Of a DNA stretch of 64,000 bases, positions 25,301 through 30,074 are shown in pieces. The notes under the pieces are model-generated. The model was not told where the DNA came from, searched no databases, and worked only from the letters and a program-made list of their open reading frames with translations. How positions within the stretch are numbered: position 1 is the stretch's first letter; each line of letters starts with the position of its first letter. The DNA comes from Bacteroidaceae bacterium. GTDB lineage: Bacteria > Bacteroidota > Bacteroidia > Bacteroidales > Bacteroidaceae. The stretch lies in NCBI GenBank assembly GCA_017470425.1, contig JAFUYT010000034.1, forward strand, positions 17,423 through 81,422. The letters are read 5' to 3'. Made by a program: the position numbers and the translations under genes.

Positions 25301-28300
25301 TACTATGACGACACCACTGGCATGACCGAAGACGAGAAGGTGACGGGAATGAGAAGCCTTACCACAGAGCAGATGAACGCCAAGGTGGGCACGCTGGCCT
25401 TCGTGGATAATGCCAACGTCACCATCAACGGCACGGCTTTCGTGAAAGGCAGTGTCTTCGGCGGTGCCGAGAACGGCCACGTGCTGCACGACACGCATGT
25501 CGTCATCGATGGTGACTGCCAAATAGGCAACGGCCACATCTTCCTGACGGACGGCAGCGGTAATATCACTCACAACTACGGCGTGAACCGCCCATATACT
25601 TCTGACGAATGGACGCAAGGCAAGCTGATAGGCGATGCCAACTGGACGGCCACGTCCCTGCCCGAATGTGCCAGCTGGCTGTACGCTAAAGAAATCGACG
25701 GGACAGGCACGAAGGGTAAGGTGAAGGCTATCAACTACCATTCGCCCTACGACAAGTTCGCCGACGCTGACGATTATGAAGAAGACGGCGGCGTCAAGAT
25801 AGCCTCCAGCGGCCGCACATTCTACGGCAACGTCTTTGCCGGCGGCTCCGGCTTCTATCCCTACGCTCCGGGCAAATGGCTCGAGACAGCCGGTGAGGTG
25901 GAGGGCAACGCCTACGTGGATGTCACCGGCGGCCACATCCTCACCAGCCTCTACGGCGGCAACGAGATGTCCAGCGTGCTGGGCGACACCTATGTCACCA
26001 TGTCCGGCGGCACCGTCGGCGTGCCGCGCACGGTGGCCGAGATCACGGCTCACCCCGTCACCTGCTATGTCTTCGGCGGCGGCAAGGGCGAGGCACGCCC
26101 GATGCTCAACAACGACACCAATGTGCGGAACGCCAGCGTCAACATCTCTGGCGGTTGGATCTATGGCTCCGTGTTCGGCGGTGCCGAGGACGGCCACGTG
26201 ATCAAGGATGCCACGGTTGCAATCAGTGGCGGTAAGATCGGCACGTGGGGCACCTCCTACGTGGATGGCAACGTCTTCGGCGGCGGCCGTGGCTTCGACG
26301 GCCACAACCCCTTCGCCGGTTGTATCGAGGGCAATGTTAACATGACCGTCAGCGGCGGCGAGATGCTGGGCAGCATCTACGGCGGCGGACGTCTGGGCTC
26401 CGTAGGCATCAACAGCAGCGGCGAGGAAATGGTCGATGTGGAGGACGACGATGCGACCCCCGACGTGGATGAGACATCCACCCACGGCCACGTCACCATC
26501 GACATCAGCGGCGGCACTATCGGAAACGACCTCGAGTACAAGTACTACACCTTCAACATTGACACTGGTGGAGAGAAGTGGTCGTCGGCCATCGAGGCAG
26601 CGAAGGCCAGTGCTATAGCAGCTCTGGAGGATCAGAAGGTGGAGGATAACATCCCGCAGACCGAGTTCCAGCCCATCGACTCCATCCAGAGCGGCGACAC
26701 GCGTACCTATATTTACCGCCTCACCCACACCCGCGGCGGCAACGTCTTCGCCGGCGGCATGGGACGCCTGAGAAACTTGGAGAACGAGCCCATCCCCTAC
26801 TGGTTCAACCTGGGCGGCGTGAAGGACACGCGGCTCACCATCCGTGGCGAGGGCACGAGGATCAAGGGCAACGTCTATGGCGGCTGCGAGCTGGGGCAGG
26901 TGGCTGGCACGCATAAGGTGTATGATGCCTATCACAGAGAAGTGAACGTGGTGGATGGCAAAGATGTAGCCGTAGATGAGAAGGACGAGTACGCATGGCC
27001 CGAGACGCTCACGCAGGTTCTCATCCAGGGCGGCACCATCGGCTCAGAGATCAAGGACGGTTCCGAGGTGACACAATATACCTTTGGCAGCGTCTTCGGC
27101 AGCGGCTATGGCGACGCCACGGAGAAGGTGAATTACACCATCAGCGGGCAGAAGTACGAGTCGAATCCCAAGTTCTCCTCCGGCCTCGTCGAGGGCGGCA
27201 CACAGGTAAGGATGGAAGGCGGCACTGTCCTTGGCAGCGTCTTTGGCGGCGGACAGGTGGCCAACACCCACGGCAATAGTGTCGTGACCGTCACGGGTGG
27301 CACCGTCGGTATGCCCAACATGGGCGACCTCCGCTCGGGCAATGTCTATGGCGGTGGCTTCGGTAACCGCACCATCGTGCGCTGCGGACAGATCTACGGC
27401 AACTCTACGGTCACCATCAGCGGCACGCCCCGCATCTACCACAACGTATATGGCGGCGGTGCTTACGGTTCGGTGGGGCAGTTCAAGTATGACACCCGTG
27501 TTGACCCTGTGCATCTCACGCCGAAGGTCTATGGCGTATTGGGTCTCAAGTCGCGCGCCGACCTTACGAATGAGCTCGCCCCGTCGGGCACGACGCCCGC
27601 GGAGGGAACCATCATAGAGCCCGATGCCACCGGCACTGCCACCGTGACCATCACGGGCGGCACCGTCGGCACCGATGGCCTGGCGGACGGCAGCGTCTTC
27701 GGCTCGTCGTACGGCGACGTGGCCAACCCGCTGCAGCGCGACGACTTCATCGGATGGGTCAATGACGCCAGCGTCACCATCGGCACCCTCGGCAATGGCT
27801 ATGCGGCTCCCGAGCCTCAGATTGCCGGTAATGTCTATGGCAGCGGCGACAACGGACACACGTTCAACAACACCATCGTCAACATCCACAGCGGCACCAT
27901 CGGCCTTGTCGATGAGCAGCCCAACGATGTCACGGGCGAAGAGGGCTACAAGAGCCCCCGCCGAGGCAACGTCTATGGCGCTGGCAACGGTATCGAGACC
28001 TATAACATCGGTGAAGACGAATTGTACAAGGGCCAGGCCGGTATTGTCTATGGCAATACCACGGTGAACATCGACGGCGGCCTGATCGTGCACAACGTCT
28101 ATGGCGGCGGCGAGATGGCCTCTGTCGGTCATCTCTCCAACGACCCGCAGGCGAAGGACGCGTCCGGCGTCCTCATCGACCGCTCGGCCTACATGCACAA
28201 TAACACGGCCAATGGCTTCGCCCTCAGCTGGCCCTATAAATATATGTATGGGTATGACAGCGCAGACCCCGCGACAAGGCAACCCGTTGAATTTGGCGGT

Positions 28301-30013
28301 GTGAACCCCATCGGCGGCAAGGCCACGGTCAACATCTCCGGCGGTCATATCGGCGTGGTGGGCAGTTATGGCGGCGACATCTTCGGCGGCTCACAGGGCT
28401 TGGCTGGCGACCGCTATGACTACGACGACATGTCCAATGTCCGCGAGACTGAGGTGAACATCGACTACGGCGAAACGGCCGACATCGCCGACATCGCGAC
28501 GCTCAGCACACCGGCCATCGCAGGCTCGGTTCACGGCGGCGCCGAGAACGGCCACATCGTCGAGGACGCCCGCGTGACGCTCAGCGGTGGTCTTATCGCC
28601 CACTCGCTCTATGGCGCAGGAAAGGGTAAGGGAACCTATGCAGTACAGCTCAAGAAGATTGGTGCTCCATCATCTTCTACACCCGAACTAAACCCGGACG
28701 ATTTCTACGATGCTGACATCTACAGCCTCACGGCCGGTAAGGTCTATGGCAACACCTACGTCACGATGACCGGTGGCCATGTGGGCCGCAATGTCTATGG
28801 CGGCGGCAACATGGGTTCCGTGGGCAAGGGCAACTACTCCGGCGGTGCCGATGACTACTCGGCCGCCGGCTACGGCGAGACGCTTACCGGCAACCTTTGG
28901 AGCACTACTCCCAGCTTCGACCCCAGCGCACCGCTCAACGCGGAAAATGCGCCCTCCTCGATGGCCGACTACTTCCTCAGCAGCGGCAAGACGCAGGTGA
29001 GCGTCACCGGCGGCACCGTGGGCTACATCAATGAGGACGACCCGGAAGAGACCTTCAAGGACGGCCTGCCCTACGGCAACGTCTTCGGCGGCTGTCGCGG
29101 AGAGTCGGCACCCAATGTGCCCGACGATGTTGACCCGCGCTACCAGTACGTCCCGTCGTTCTACTCCGGCTATGTCAACGAGACGGATGTCACCATCGGC
29201 ACCCTCGGACAGGGCAGCGACCCTGAAACGGCAGGCACCGTCGGCAATGCGCCGCGCATCCTCGGCTCCGTCTATGGTGGCGGCCAGGACGGACACGTGC
29301 GCCGCTGGACCCATGTGAAGGTGAACAGCGGTGTCATCGGTCTGCCCTATACCACCGAGAACCGGACGCTGCTGAAGACCAACACGCGTTCTGCATCGCC
29401 AGAACAGGACAATCCCCAGTGGCTCTACCGCGGCAATGTCTATGGTGCCGGTTCGGGCATTAGTGAGTATGAGTACGACTTCAACTACAACGAGAAGTAC
29501 AAGGACAACGAAGGCAATGTTGAAGTGACCACCCTCGGCGGTGTCGAATACCCCGAGGTGGGCCACAGCACCTCGTCAGGCTCCGTGACATGCTTCACGA
29601 CGGTCGATGTCCTGGGCGGTCTCATCTATCGCGGTGTCGCTGGCGGCGGTTCGCTGGCCTCGGTAGGTCCTCCCATGATTCCGCCGTTGACGGAGTATGC
29701 TGCGCGCAAGACGTCAGATGCTTCTCAGTGGGGCCGGCAGAGCCTGAATCAGGTGAACATCGGCGGCGCCGTGGATGGCGAGGGCAACGTCATCCCCGTC
29801 ACCATCGGCGAGGCCACGAGCGTGGCGGCCGGCTACGGCGGCAACGTCTATGGCGGCAGCCGCGGTGAGGCAGACCTCGGCAACGCCTTCGGTACCTCCA
29901 TCTGGACGGAGGTGAACCTGAAGAAGGGCACCAACATCCTCGGCAACGTCTTCGGCGGCGGCAACGCCGGCGAGGTGATGAAGGACACGAAGGTGAACGT
30001 GGGCGCAGAGTGA
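7334..30013 (+). CDS. Giant ~7,560-residue VYGGG-repeat surface protein, no T9SS domain
   Basis: One open frame of 22.7 kb, roughly 0.8 MDa. The longest start (7334) gives an ~80-residue extension ending in a signal-like stretch (SWAVVSLHTLCAVMMMLCFGT). The ATG at 7490 (Met-53) begins just before it and may be the true start, because array D overlaps the extension. Residues ~255-420 carry two chitobiase/Fn3-associated-like repeats (YTVDGTTPT, YTLDGTDPT). Three related modules start near residues 485, 686 and 1094 (YVTYT or YVTYD). A GLUG-like region lies at ~1375-1490. From ~residue 2200 to the end there are more than a hundred units such as GNVYGGGxxAxVxGNTTVxI, a pattern typical of parallel beta-helices. 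The last residues are still repeat (VFGGGNAGEVMKDTKVNVGAE) and no sorting domain follows. An adhesive or structural surface role is inferred from repeat type and size only. Confidence 0.88.
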   Translation: MIQDMYCKIREHIAKRNFFSCMIKAFLTREKTFSHTWETAEERQALRRTSRRMSWAVVSLHTLCAVMMMLCFGTTRAWGQVADGVYYIQYSGNSYYLWPTAPTSSGWPCLTSFSGTDVPETGLDYNFGAFDSSYCTWIVVTDGDYQNIINARYGKYVIWLSNGNAGRNVVLEDNGQDPSTGQTRADATRAQFNITGTGNKVLVKPYTGSNSFNIKGSHYDYITAFQNVVGSNQSLLQFSTSNNEWTFTEHKLAAPTISCPEGTATVTDNVGLPAGYNVRYTVDGTTPTASSPILPVGGYEVSDVCTMKAVIERYGVVLTAVASQEVEPSVRKPGFTLSADGSVTITAETGQTIYYTLDGTDPTTSTPTSATMSKTIPEADVQSATAIKAIAYDSGEDLSSGVATQSLASYNYQIVNRSSAVGVSLSVKRAVGAPLSSYTSIPAAIRSEYISDETVRFYTFGGDFAAANLIEENRITQTPESAANIYVTYTTEHLSEKFLPLTIANSYNIKAGGEYLYYTGSALGTISDAATSKTDNEYIWNITGEDPYNMVLRNIGASQYFRYDGSTRSLNASSQPFILKGTANHATITTGVVAEDVTLRTIDGAELTLKVNTVVLPLSFTLIDKAGKVIKAGITYEGSFALPTAWRSPLVSQYKYYKKYSTLTAGVYAFDEEDRITEVGQRESNVIYVTYDVNDLLDLDGRNLLGAVGKEGGKTYMLKFASGTAFNQENGSDGVMDAARTPVYPYSNGDAHLYVYGEERWQEQLASGASTRARWLWYLEPAGGQLDPYHVRISSYSTQTSYKDTEAGTTTNFHSYLRTYKPEGYASVVTGVTNDNPLAHGGVEGGPADKSDATEYMLIGTSLGSLKLITTSEIDGAPANSVAAYGMRQTVNSFEQYWKNNPTAYNIIKDATGAGVLEGTSVNADLPSDQQAALTAKGWHVYSAWANAADWSSNSKLSKHVGDGKHWFQTVAMGDGSMTFVDTELATMLILLDQHGWEIARVHLPSGPTDPNRAARYREIHKYSSPMVARYHFWKTGSKVPGYHKYKVSDYATVSDVDLTEYTADELGREDITVKAPNLPNYETQAKVGNAERDWYVTYDVKPEYANAYGALPTSAGSASPFLLKQGGKYAKINGTSIDKESSADLENTAYHWFLKPNFEIDEEMGYLYDVEDEGGTPISKDDTNQGYYDDGKAGFDPYNLQIQSVANTARYFTANTSGSTPSSGVWAGTSSAITLENLGTQQAHVMGHDQADMNITNATFMVVDDGNGNMRLMPRFDHGVVMDLFTGLAGQDAKAPEGDDGAADQSLAIELVPKVVHNSSEMGAMGGTYVLASDFTSTAPIGTATNPFVGSIDGQLNPIALSNPLVAYADGAVIKNVIVESATISGGNDEDDVGAICCAATGDTRIYNCGILSGSVSGTRYTGGIVGRLADYSRVINCYSYANITGGSEVGGIVGYNVFASTAANLHTMVMNCMFYGNISGATTVAPVYGGQNINNLKSGGLNTFNYYAYDILKGSTINKYNCALGVEEKFLTRFEFYRQLLNSNHPLAAYYATGSKDNADEMAKWVLETADRSISNPKPYPVLRAKETGRKDPSIINYDITNAPDSVTVGRNHGGKLGKTLSVTISGVGTGAPDGASITAVSPLSLQRTDKDFDRFNFNYDKVQLPYYNDVGTGNYTKNKVVTGWKITGFTGGTAGTYTVGDVWGGYNFADRKSTNKDLYGTGGSNRVFSQGAYFDVPYGVTGITIEPYWGTAAYVSDEYMDVVHDTGYGVENVTQLGHHYGVNKTKVSINGDLQEVHTSISSAVGTLSGATVYDNAVVLVGNVHQGASPSTGATPFTLMSADLDFDNEPDNSLILSHNGRDNGTVSPIRFDFLNVPGIAMAQKPNGATSFRNVSIYKPKGWFEVTNTCNIYFVQFECDNGGKSAAPVILLGGLYDQFVSTQKSNPGTNTSYIHIGGNAWFKDFGNGTHSDGANFTPHIPVSVTGGDFEGFYLSGTYKPDAAVKADNAECYISGGRFIEVAGAAQQQVNGNVQWQIYNADITDFYGGGVNADKPVTGNITIDITGSHVGTFCGGPKFGNMATGKEVTTRAVGCTFDYFFGAGYGGISYNRVRTQDATSPNFSSWQGNYTGNRGKYLSGNKGVATDFDYEFFVWSTGATGGRFYVKYSSLSTAQTKNVSSTLTGCLINRHFYGGGKLGNVDGTATSVLNGCTVEGNVFGGGYSAEHPTVPIRSGGFATVPKIDTNAGVFDMGEMTATEDYTLVAGTLVNNQSAINATAKTIITDVDLNSLGQVTHADLTISGNTIVRGKIFDENGDIIETTGGVFGGGDMSAVNGNTRVDVQNTEDTEGILNVFGGGNTADVVGNTEVFLTAGTVLQDVYGGGKGQTTIVGGDVVVNIGTKTGESAPYTYTGTATVNGSVYGGSAFGAVNTTGGQTVVNLYGCTSVSNVYGGGLGQLATGTPGDPGYVAAIAAQNFGNTSVNMESAAAESATVKFSNVTGAIYGGANVNGVLKQDATVTLLGGTVGTVPGEGERTKDVVFGGGKGEPTLVEGNVTVNIGTKTGEVYAGNATINGSVYGGSALGNTNAESSSSYHTDKTTTVNLFGGTIYGDAYGGGLGQKNSVNGAMSDIVSYVGGDVLVLLDGAKITGNVFGCNNLNGTPKGHVKVWVMRTNNITSNEYKGNSATALSGRTTYDVAAVYGGGNQADYDPTDAHIVLDKEDPKYEEKLANFNGAFAEVLIEGCAETSIQYVYGGGNAAAVPATEITINSCYIIDQVFGGGNGAGTGNPGANVGIYDNNGTPTDYGTGIAKTKLIGGQIHYVYGGSNTLGNVRGGTSLERKESNTCELKIGEIYGAGQVAPMDGDVNIELDCMPEEFVEAVYGGAKNATINGNVSLTVRSGKFGRVFGGNNLGGSINGSITVNAYEGGCDPLIIGELYGGGYNAPYSIYGCNDDDEDGIWTPNAEAGEPHVVQDAEHPAVGVYVWSCTSIGKVFGGGYGATADVVGNTRVWINLQKGRVNEVEQDHIGKIGQVFGGGNMGKVKGNVSIEIGTETSSEDIGVNIIDGDDYLKPDGSSISIEAGIYGGGNEADVDGDVALHIGTENQKIDGDPSVTIEGDIFGGGYGEATTVTGNVEVNIGKDNAGTPVGYANITGDVYGGSAKGKVNATKGVSPAFSATAGKETHVNFYGGSITGNIYGGGLGDNVGSHAADVYGPVTVTVEGGSVTNVFGCNNVLGSPKSTAAVTFNGGTVAENIYGGGKDAAYDTGDSSTGSVSVTLNGGTVAHAVFGGGLGETAVVNGATTVTLNGGTVENTVYGGGSLGDVTGAVTVALNGGTVSHDVYGGGALASTNTEYTAGSAPANTYVTNVTLAGATVTGDVYGGGLGQLAAAAVLYTAEDAEVIAGTKSVGDVKTPATTAVAANVGGPVTVTVTNGSATNVYGCNNVNGAPQQTVAVVIGTKTGASAPYTYGGTGIISGSVYGGGNVAAYTGNPTVTLYGGTVNTNVFGGGLGATAIVTGNTAVTMEGGTVRNDVYGGGSQADVTGSVAVTIAGGTVTNDVYGGGALANTNTANWDEANLSTTYEKITATLTTGVSDVAGLYKKDGVNYIIQGANATAEGGAEYYRRFDTAWAEGKTSASNTTTVILIGGTIGNVFGGGLGNDETPVYVYGDVTVHLNNATERTTYGGTGASFTREIAQNIVVAGTNYPTIPTTGKIFGANNFNGSPKGNVTVEIWATKRVDGKAHVLGEYEVHGVYGGGNLADYLPATAKETKVIIHGCDETSIEYVYGGGNSASVPSTDVTIYGSFDIGYAFGGGNGSKPVKNSAGTWVANGGAMVTGDANISARGGRIGQVFGGSDAKGDILGNSNADITTTTDQECSLTLTRFFGAGNEANVAGDVNLILSGCASDNIQFVHGGSYNAHITGNVNLTITSGYYTNVFGGNDARGSIGGNITVNIEETDACKPIVIQNLIGGGNEAPYPGKKKDGTEYSEPGKVTVNIKSATRIDKVYGGGYKADVKGDTEVNINMMKGSMANTELTRPASYTGETIPNVHITEGKTYINDAIGTIGDVFGGGNEGNVIGSTTVNIGTASTIKILKRVGGNAGGALIDASDRPVYDGEGKIIKDGDVPRTVAEVDADVLGAHITGDVFGGGNLAYVTGNTTVNISTVDLSDKEDVKIDSGSVYGGGSQADVHGNTTVTMSGGYVFNGIFGGGLAGSVGTFTRDYGQTIDGFDHSTHTCIGKPTDCADGTGKCTVVVNGGQIGPVTVATQGMTRAAASGGPVAEGWVWGGGCGMMEDPAVDPDTHFKTYVGSTDVTIGGSAFILESIIGGGEFGRVLGNTLVKIEGGQIGVGENSLDGSGNPKPYSEDLWEAAAAAITSGNADDIATVAAQMPECSHFDYGRDTNSDGVKDEFVVYDPYYEDPQYASTHIGPASTSNPSDGHTWIGCVFGGGSGYMPYKKADGTGYDWHPSAGLVEGNTEVRITGGHILTNVYGGNEYTDVVGSCTVTMSGGTIGVPRTLPQIANHPVTCYLFGGGKGDQRTHFNKMTNVGSTNVTVSGGIIYGSVFGGAEDGHVLGNAAVTISGGTIGTWGTSYVDGNVFGGGRGFSGESLTAGSIGGNVDVTISGGTMLGSIYGGGRMAAVGIDFTPVSDPSYGQLVDEEDGGPTHGHVTVNITGGTIGRDFGTTPPEGAEHSGNVFGGSMGRNTLLNGSINELWPKIGVVKVTDVSISGTADIKRSVYGGSEFSVVRNRATVNILGGTVGGSVYGGGYGSDDHATRTVITAGGYASIPTIYYTFTPMVWNGCVSGNTHVNISGGTVKKNVYGGGYLASVGLINFNSDAAGNFNYVKKHEDLSNSFALSWPYEHQYIAAAPNDAASVDGGAGVEGAGIGGKATVTITGGHIGDTTDNTTGYVFGGSKGKTMERYAEAACANVRETEVNIRYSSTASDLSSADCIQGAVYGGGEDGHVYENAVVNITGGLIGMSVYGGGKGITPYAGKKRNTTAPYAEVDAEINSWTAGKVYGNATVTMSGGHVMRNIFGGGYYASVGKGNYAGGADDYFTSGFGETLTGNLWTSETVAAGLPDSERDNAWHFLNSGLTTVTVTDGTVGTPDGTYDGNATGQIYGGSRGAAAMDLGTTELGSHPRYEFTPDFYLGYTNQTSVTIGDAEHAPTIYGSVYGGGRDGLVRRHAHVTINNGTIGLAYSSSDAYRRDRGNVYGSGSGLSTWDGTHHGTSSGTIAYNTTVTINGGTIHQNVYGGGAMASVGPPLFGDDYASKAQSLCTVNINGGTIGSTTDHDTNKYGGNVFGSSRGGDFAAGESPEVLATTLWTQVNVNGGTIAGNVYGGGEAGIVRKSAEVNLKGGEIKHTAYGGGQGTTAIAANVGGNTTVLLNQGVAATAKGCIVDKIFGCNDQNGTPKGHALVHVYATQNSATGDIQTKVDDPSVDYDVTAVYGGGDLAQYEPDGADDYTEVLIEGCDYTSIQQVYGGGNAACVPATNVRVSECHIINELFGGGNGLDKYEKDGKWYENPGANVGYYPLEHHVTDGTQGTGADAANAYKTFVNTSPDATTKEARQTPTNGYIYGTGWATTTVTGGHINFVYGGSNEKGNIRSVALSQYQKSGTCPLATGTTYGGSKNAEIDAEIRVVMDCVTDGGTYYGGSANSDINNNVTIDITNGTYEKVFGGNDHSGTINGSITINIEERGCTPIFIGELYGGGNEADYSIYGYNITKDGSGNVTGRTALKKGETGALETPHRDPQINIISATHIGNIYGGGYKARMIGSPTVNVNMTNGIITEDYAGDANFTVDTHTVNGNTYKVISNDGIATLAIGTIGNIFGGGNLADVIGNTTVEVGTGQWRNADGDLETMGTDGTTYRYNTTSEKWEYLTAGHYEAVEGTPAPARNAAFITGSVYGGGKMGHVGDFTLDANGKPVSCADGTGTSTVVISNGNIGPDDMTMFHLDEDDKIKTGDYPDDYGHVFGGGQGTLDYYYDDTTGMTEDEKVTGMRSLTTEQMNAKVGTLAFVDNANVTINGTAFVKGSVFGGAENGHVLHDTHVVIDGDCQIGNGHIFLTDGSGNITHNYGVNRPYTSDEWTQGKLIGDANWTATSLPECASWLYAKEIDGTGTKGKVKAINYHSPYDKFADADDYEEDGGVKIASSGRTFYGNVFAGGSGFYPYAPGKWLETAGEVEGNAYVDVTGGHILTSLYGGNEMSSVLGDTYVTMSGGTVGVPRTVAEITAHPVTCYVFGGGKGEARPMLNNDTNVRNASVNISGGWIYGSVFGGAEDGHVIKDATVAISGGKIGTWGTSYVDGNVFGGGRGFDGHNPFAGCIEGNVNMTVSGGEMLGSIYGGGRLGSVGINSSGEEMVDVEDDDATPDVDETSTHGHVTIDISGGTIGNDLEYKYYTFNIDTGGEKWSSAIEAAKASAIAALEDQKVEDNIPQTEFQPIDSIQSGDTRTYIYRLTHTRGGNVFAGGMGRLRNLENEPIPYWFNLGGVKDTRLTIRGEGTRIKGNVYGGCELGQVAGTHKVYDAYHREVNVVDGKDVAVDEKDEYAWPETLTQVLIQGGTIGSEIKDGSEVTQYTFGSVFGSGYGDATEKVNYTISGQKYESNPKFSSGLVEGGTQVRMEGGTVLGSVFGGGQVANTHGNSVVTVTGGTVGMPNMGDLRSGNVYGGGFGNRTIVRCGQIYGNSTVTISGTPRIYHNVYGGGAYGSVGQFKYDTRVDPVHLTPKVYGVLGLKSRADLTNELAPSGTTPAEGTIIEPDATGTATVTITGGTVGTDGLADGSVFGSSYGDVANPLQRDDFIGWVNDASVTIGTLGNGYAAPEPQIAGNVYGSGDNGHTFNNTIVNIHSGTIGLVDEQPNDVTGEEGYKSPRRGNVYGAGNGIETYNIGEDELYKGQAGIVYGNTTVNIDGGLIVHNVYGGGEMASVGHLSNDPQAKDASGVLIDRSAYMHNNTANGFALSWPYKYMYGYDSADPATRQPVEFGGVNPIGGKATVNISGGHIGVVGSYGGDIFGGSQGLAGDRYDYDDMSNVRETEVNIDYGETADIADIATLSTPAIAGSVHGGAENGHIVEDARVTLSGGLIAHSLYGAGKGKGTYAVQLKKIGAPSSSTPELNPDDFYDADIYSLTAGKVYGNTYVTMTGGHVGRNVYGGGNMGSVGKGNYSGGADDYSAAGYGETLTGNLWSTTPSFDPSAPLNAENAPSSMADYFLSSGKTQVSVTGGTVGYINEDDPEETFKDGLPYGNVFGGCRGESAPNVPDDVDPRYQYVPSFYSGYVNETDVTIGTLGQGSDPETAGTVGNAPRILGSVYGGGQDGHVRRWTHVKVNSGVIGLPYTTENRTLLKTNTRSASPEQDNPQWLYRGNVYGAGSGISEYEYDFNYNEKYKDNEGNVEVTTLGGVEYPEVGHSTSSGSVTCFTTVDVLGGLIYRGVAGGGSLASVGPPMIPPLTEYAARKTSDASQWGRQSLNQVNIGGAVDGEGNVIPVTIGEATSVAAGYGGNVYGGSRGEADLGNAFGTSIWTEVNLKKGTNILGNVFGGGNAGEVMKDTKVNVGAE
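7389..7446. repeat. Tandem palindrome array D (3 units, 22-bp period)
   Basis: Three 14-bp palindromic cores start at 7389, 7411 and 7433, exactly 22 bp apart with 8-nt spacers. The middle one extends to a perfect 18-bp palindrome, TTTCTCACGCGTGAGAAA (7409-7426). The first and third are imperfect copies (8/9 and 7/9 arm matches over the 18-bp version). The array lies between the stop of the upstream gene and the first hydrophobic signal sequence of the giant gene, yet inside that gene's longest ORF. It has the same geometry as arrays A, B and C. Confidence 0.75.
17071..17372 (+). repeat. Recent in-gene tandem duplication (4 units)
   Basis: Four near-identical DNA units begin with CAACGGGGG at 17071, 17167, 17251 and 17329 (spacing 96, 84 and 78 bp). 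Each encodes [FL]NGGTV ... VYGGG or VFGGG. Nucleotide identity at the unit starts is much higher than between typical repeats of this gene, which points to recent duplication. Spacing is always a multiple of three, so the frame is kept. Confidence 0.7.
18470..23550 (+). repeat. Super-repeat block 2 inside giant gene
   Basis: This block of ~5.1 kb has an ordered series of landmarks that recur in the same order in the next block. They are: KIFG[AC]N-NG[ST]PKG; VYGGG plus ETSIEYVYGGGNSASVP; a ~[AS]G[ST]I-NG-ITVNIEE segment; VWGGG/VFGGG with CADGTG; NVYGGNE plus VTMSGGTIGVPRT; FGGAEDGHV; GTWGTSYVDGNVFGGGRGF; NSFALSWPYE; SVGKGNY-GGADDY; and SVGPP. A shorter related block that carries only the first landmarks starts near 15289. 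Boundaries are approximate. Confidence 0.65.
23550..30013 (+). repeat. Super-repeat block 3 inside giant gene
   Basis: The same landmark order as block 2 over ~6.5 kb, starting with KIFGCNDQNGTPKGH and ending in the SVGPP segment. The gene stops in the same phase at which block 2 runs on into the next KIFGCN landmark. Blocks 2 and 3 differ by small insertions and many substitutions, so the duplication is not very recent. Confidence 0.65.
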
Positions 30014-30018
30014 TGATA

Positions 30019-30065
30019 GCACAAGAAAGCGGCGGACATCCATGATGCCCGCCGCTTTCTTGTGC
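30019..30065. terminator. Bidirectional terminator hairpin
   Basis: A perfect 17-bp inverted repeat (arms 30019-30035 and 30049-30065, GCACAAGAAAGCGGCGG and its complement) with a 13-nt loop. It lies between the convergent ends of the giant gene and the NagB-like gene, so it can serve both strands. Confidence 0.85.
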
Positions 30066-30074
30066 GTTGATCAA

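Noticed and set aside
613-29566. Many long minus-strand ORFs (up to ~800 codons) opposite the giant genes
   Set aside because: They mirror the GC-rich, repetitive codons of the plus-strand repeats, have no start signals or recognisable domains, and their products are low-complexity Val/Ala/Asp/Gly-rich sequences.
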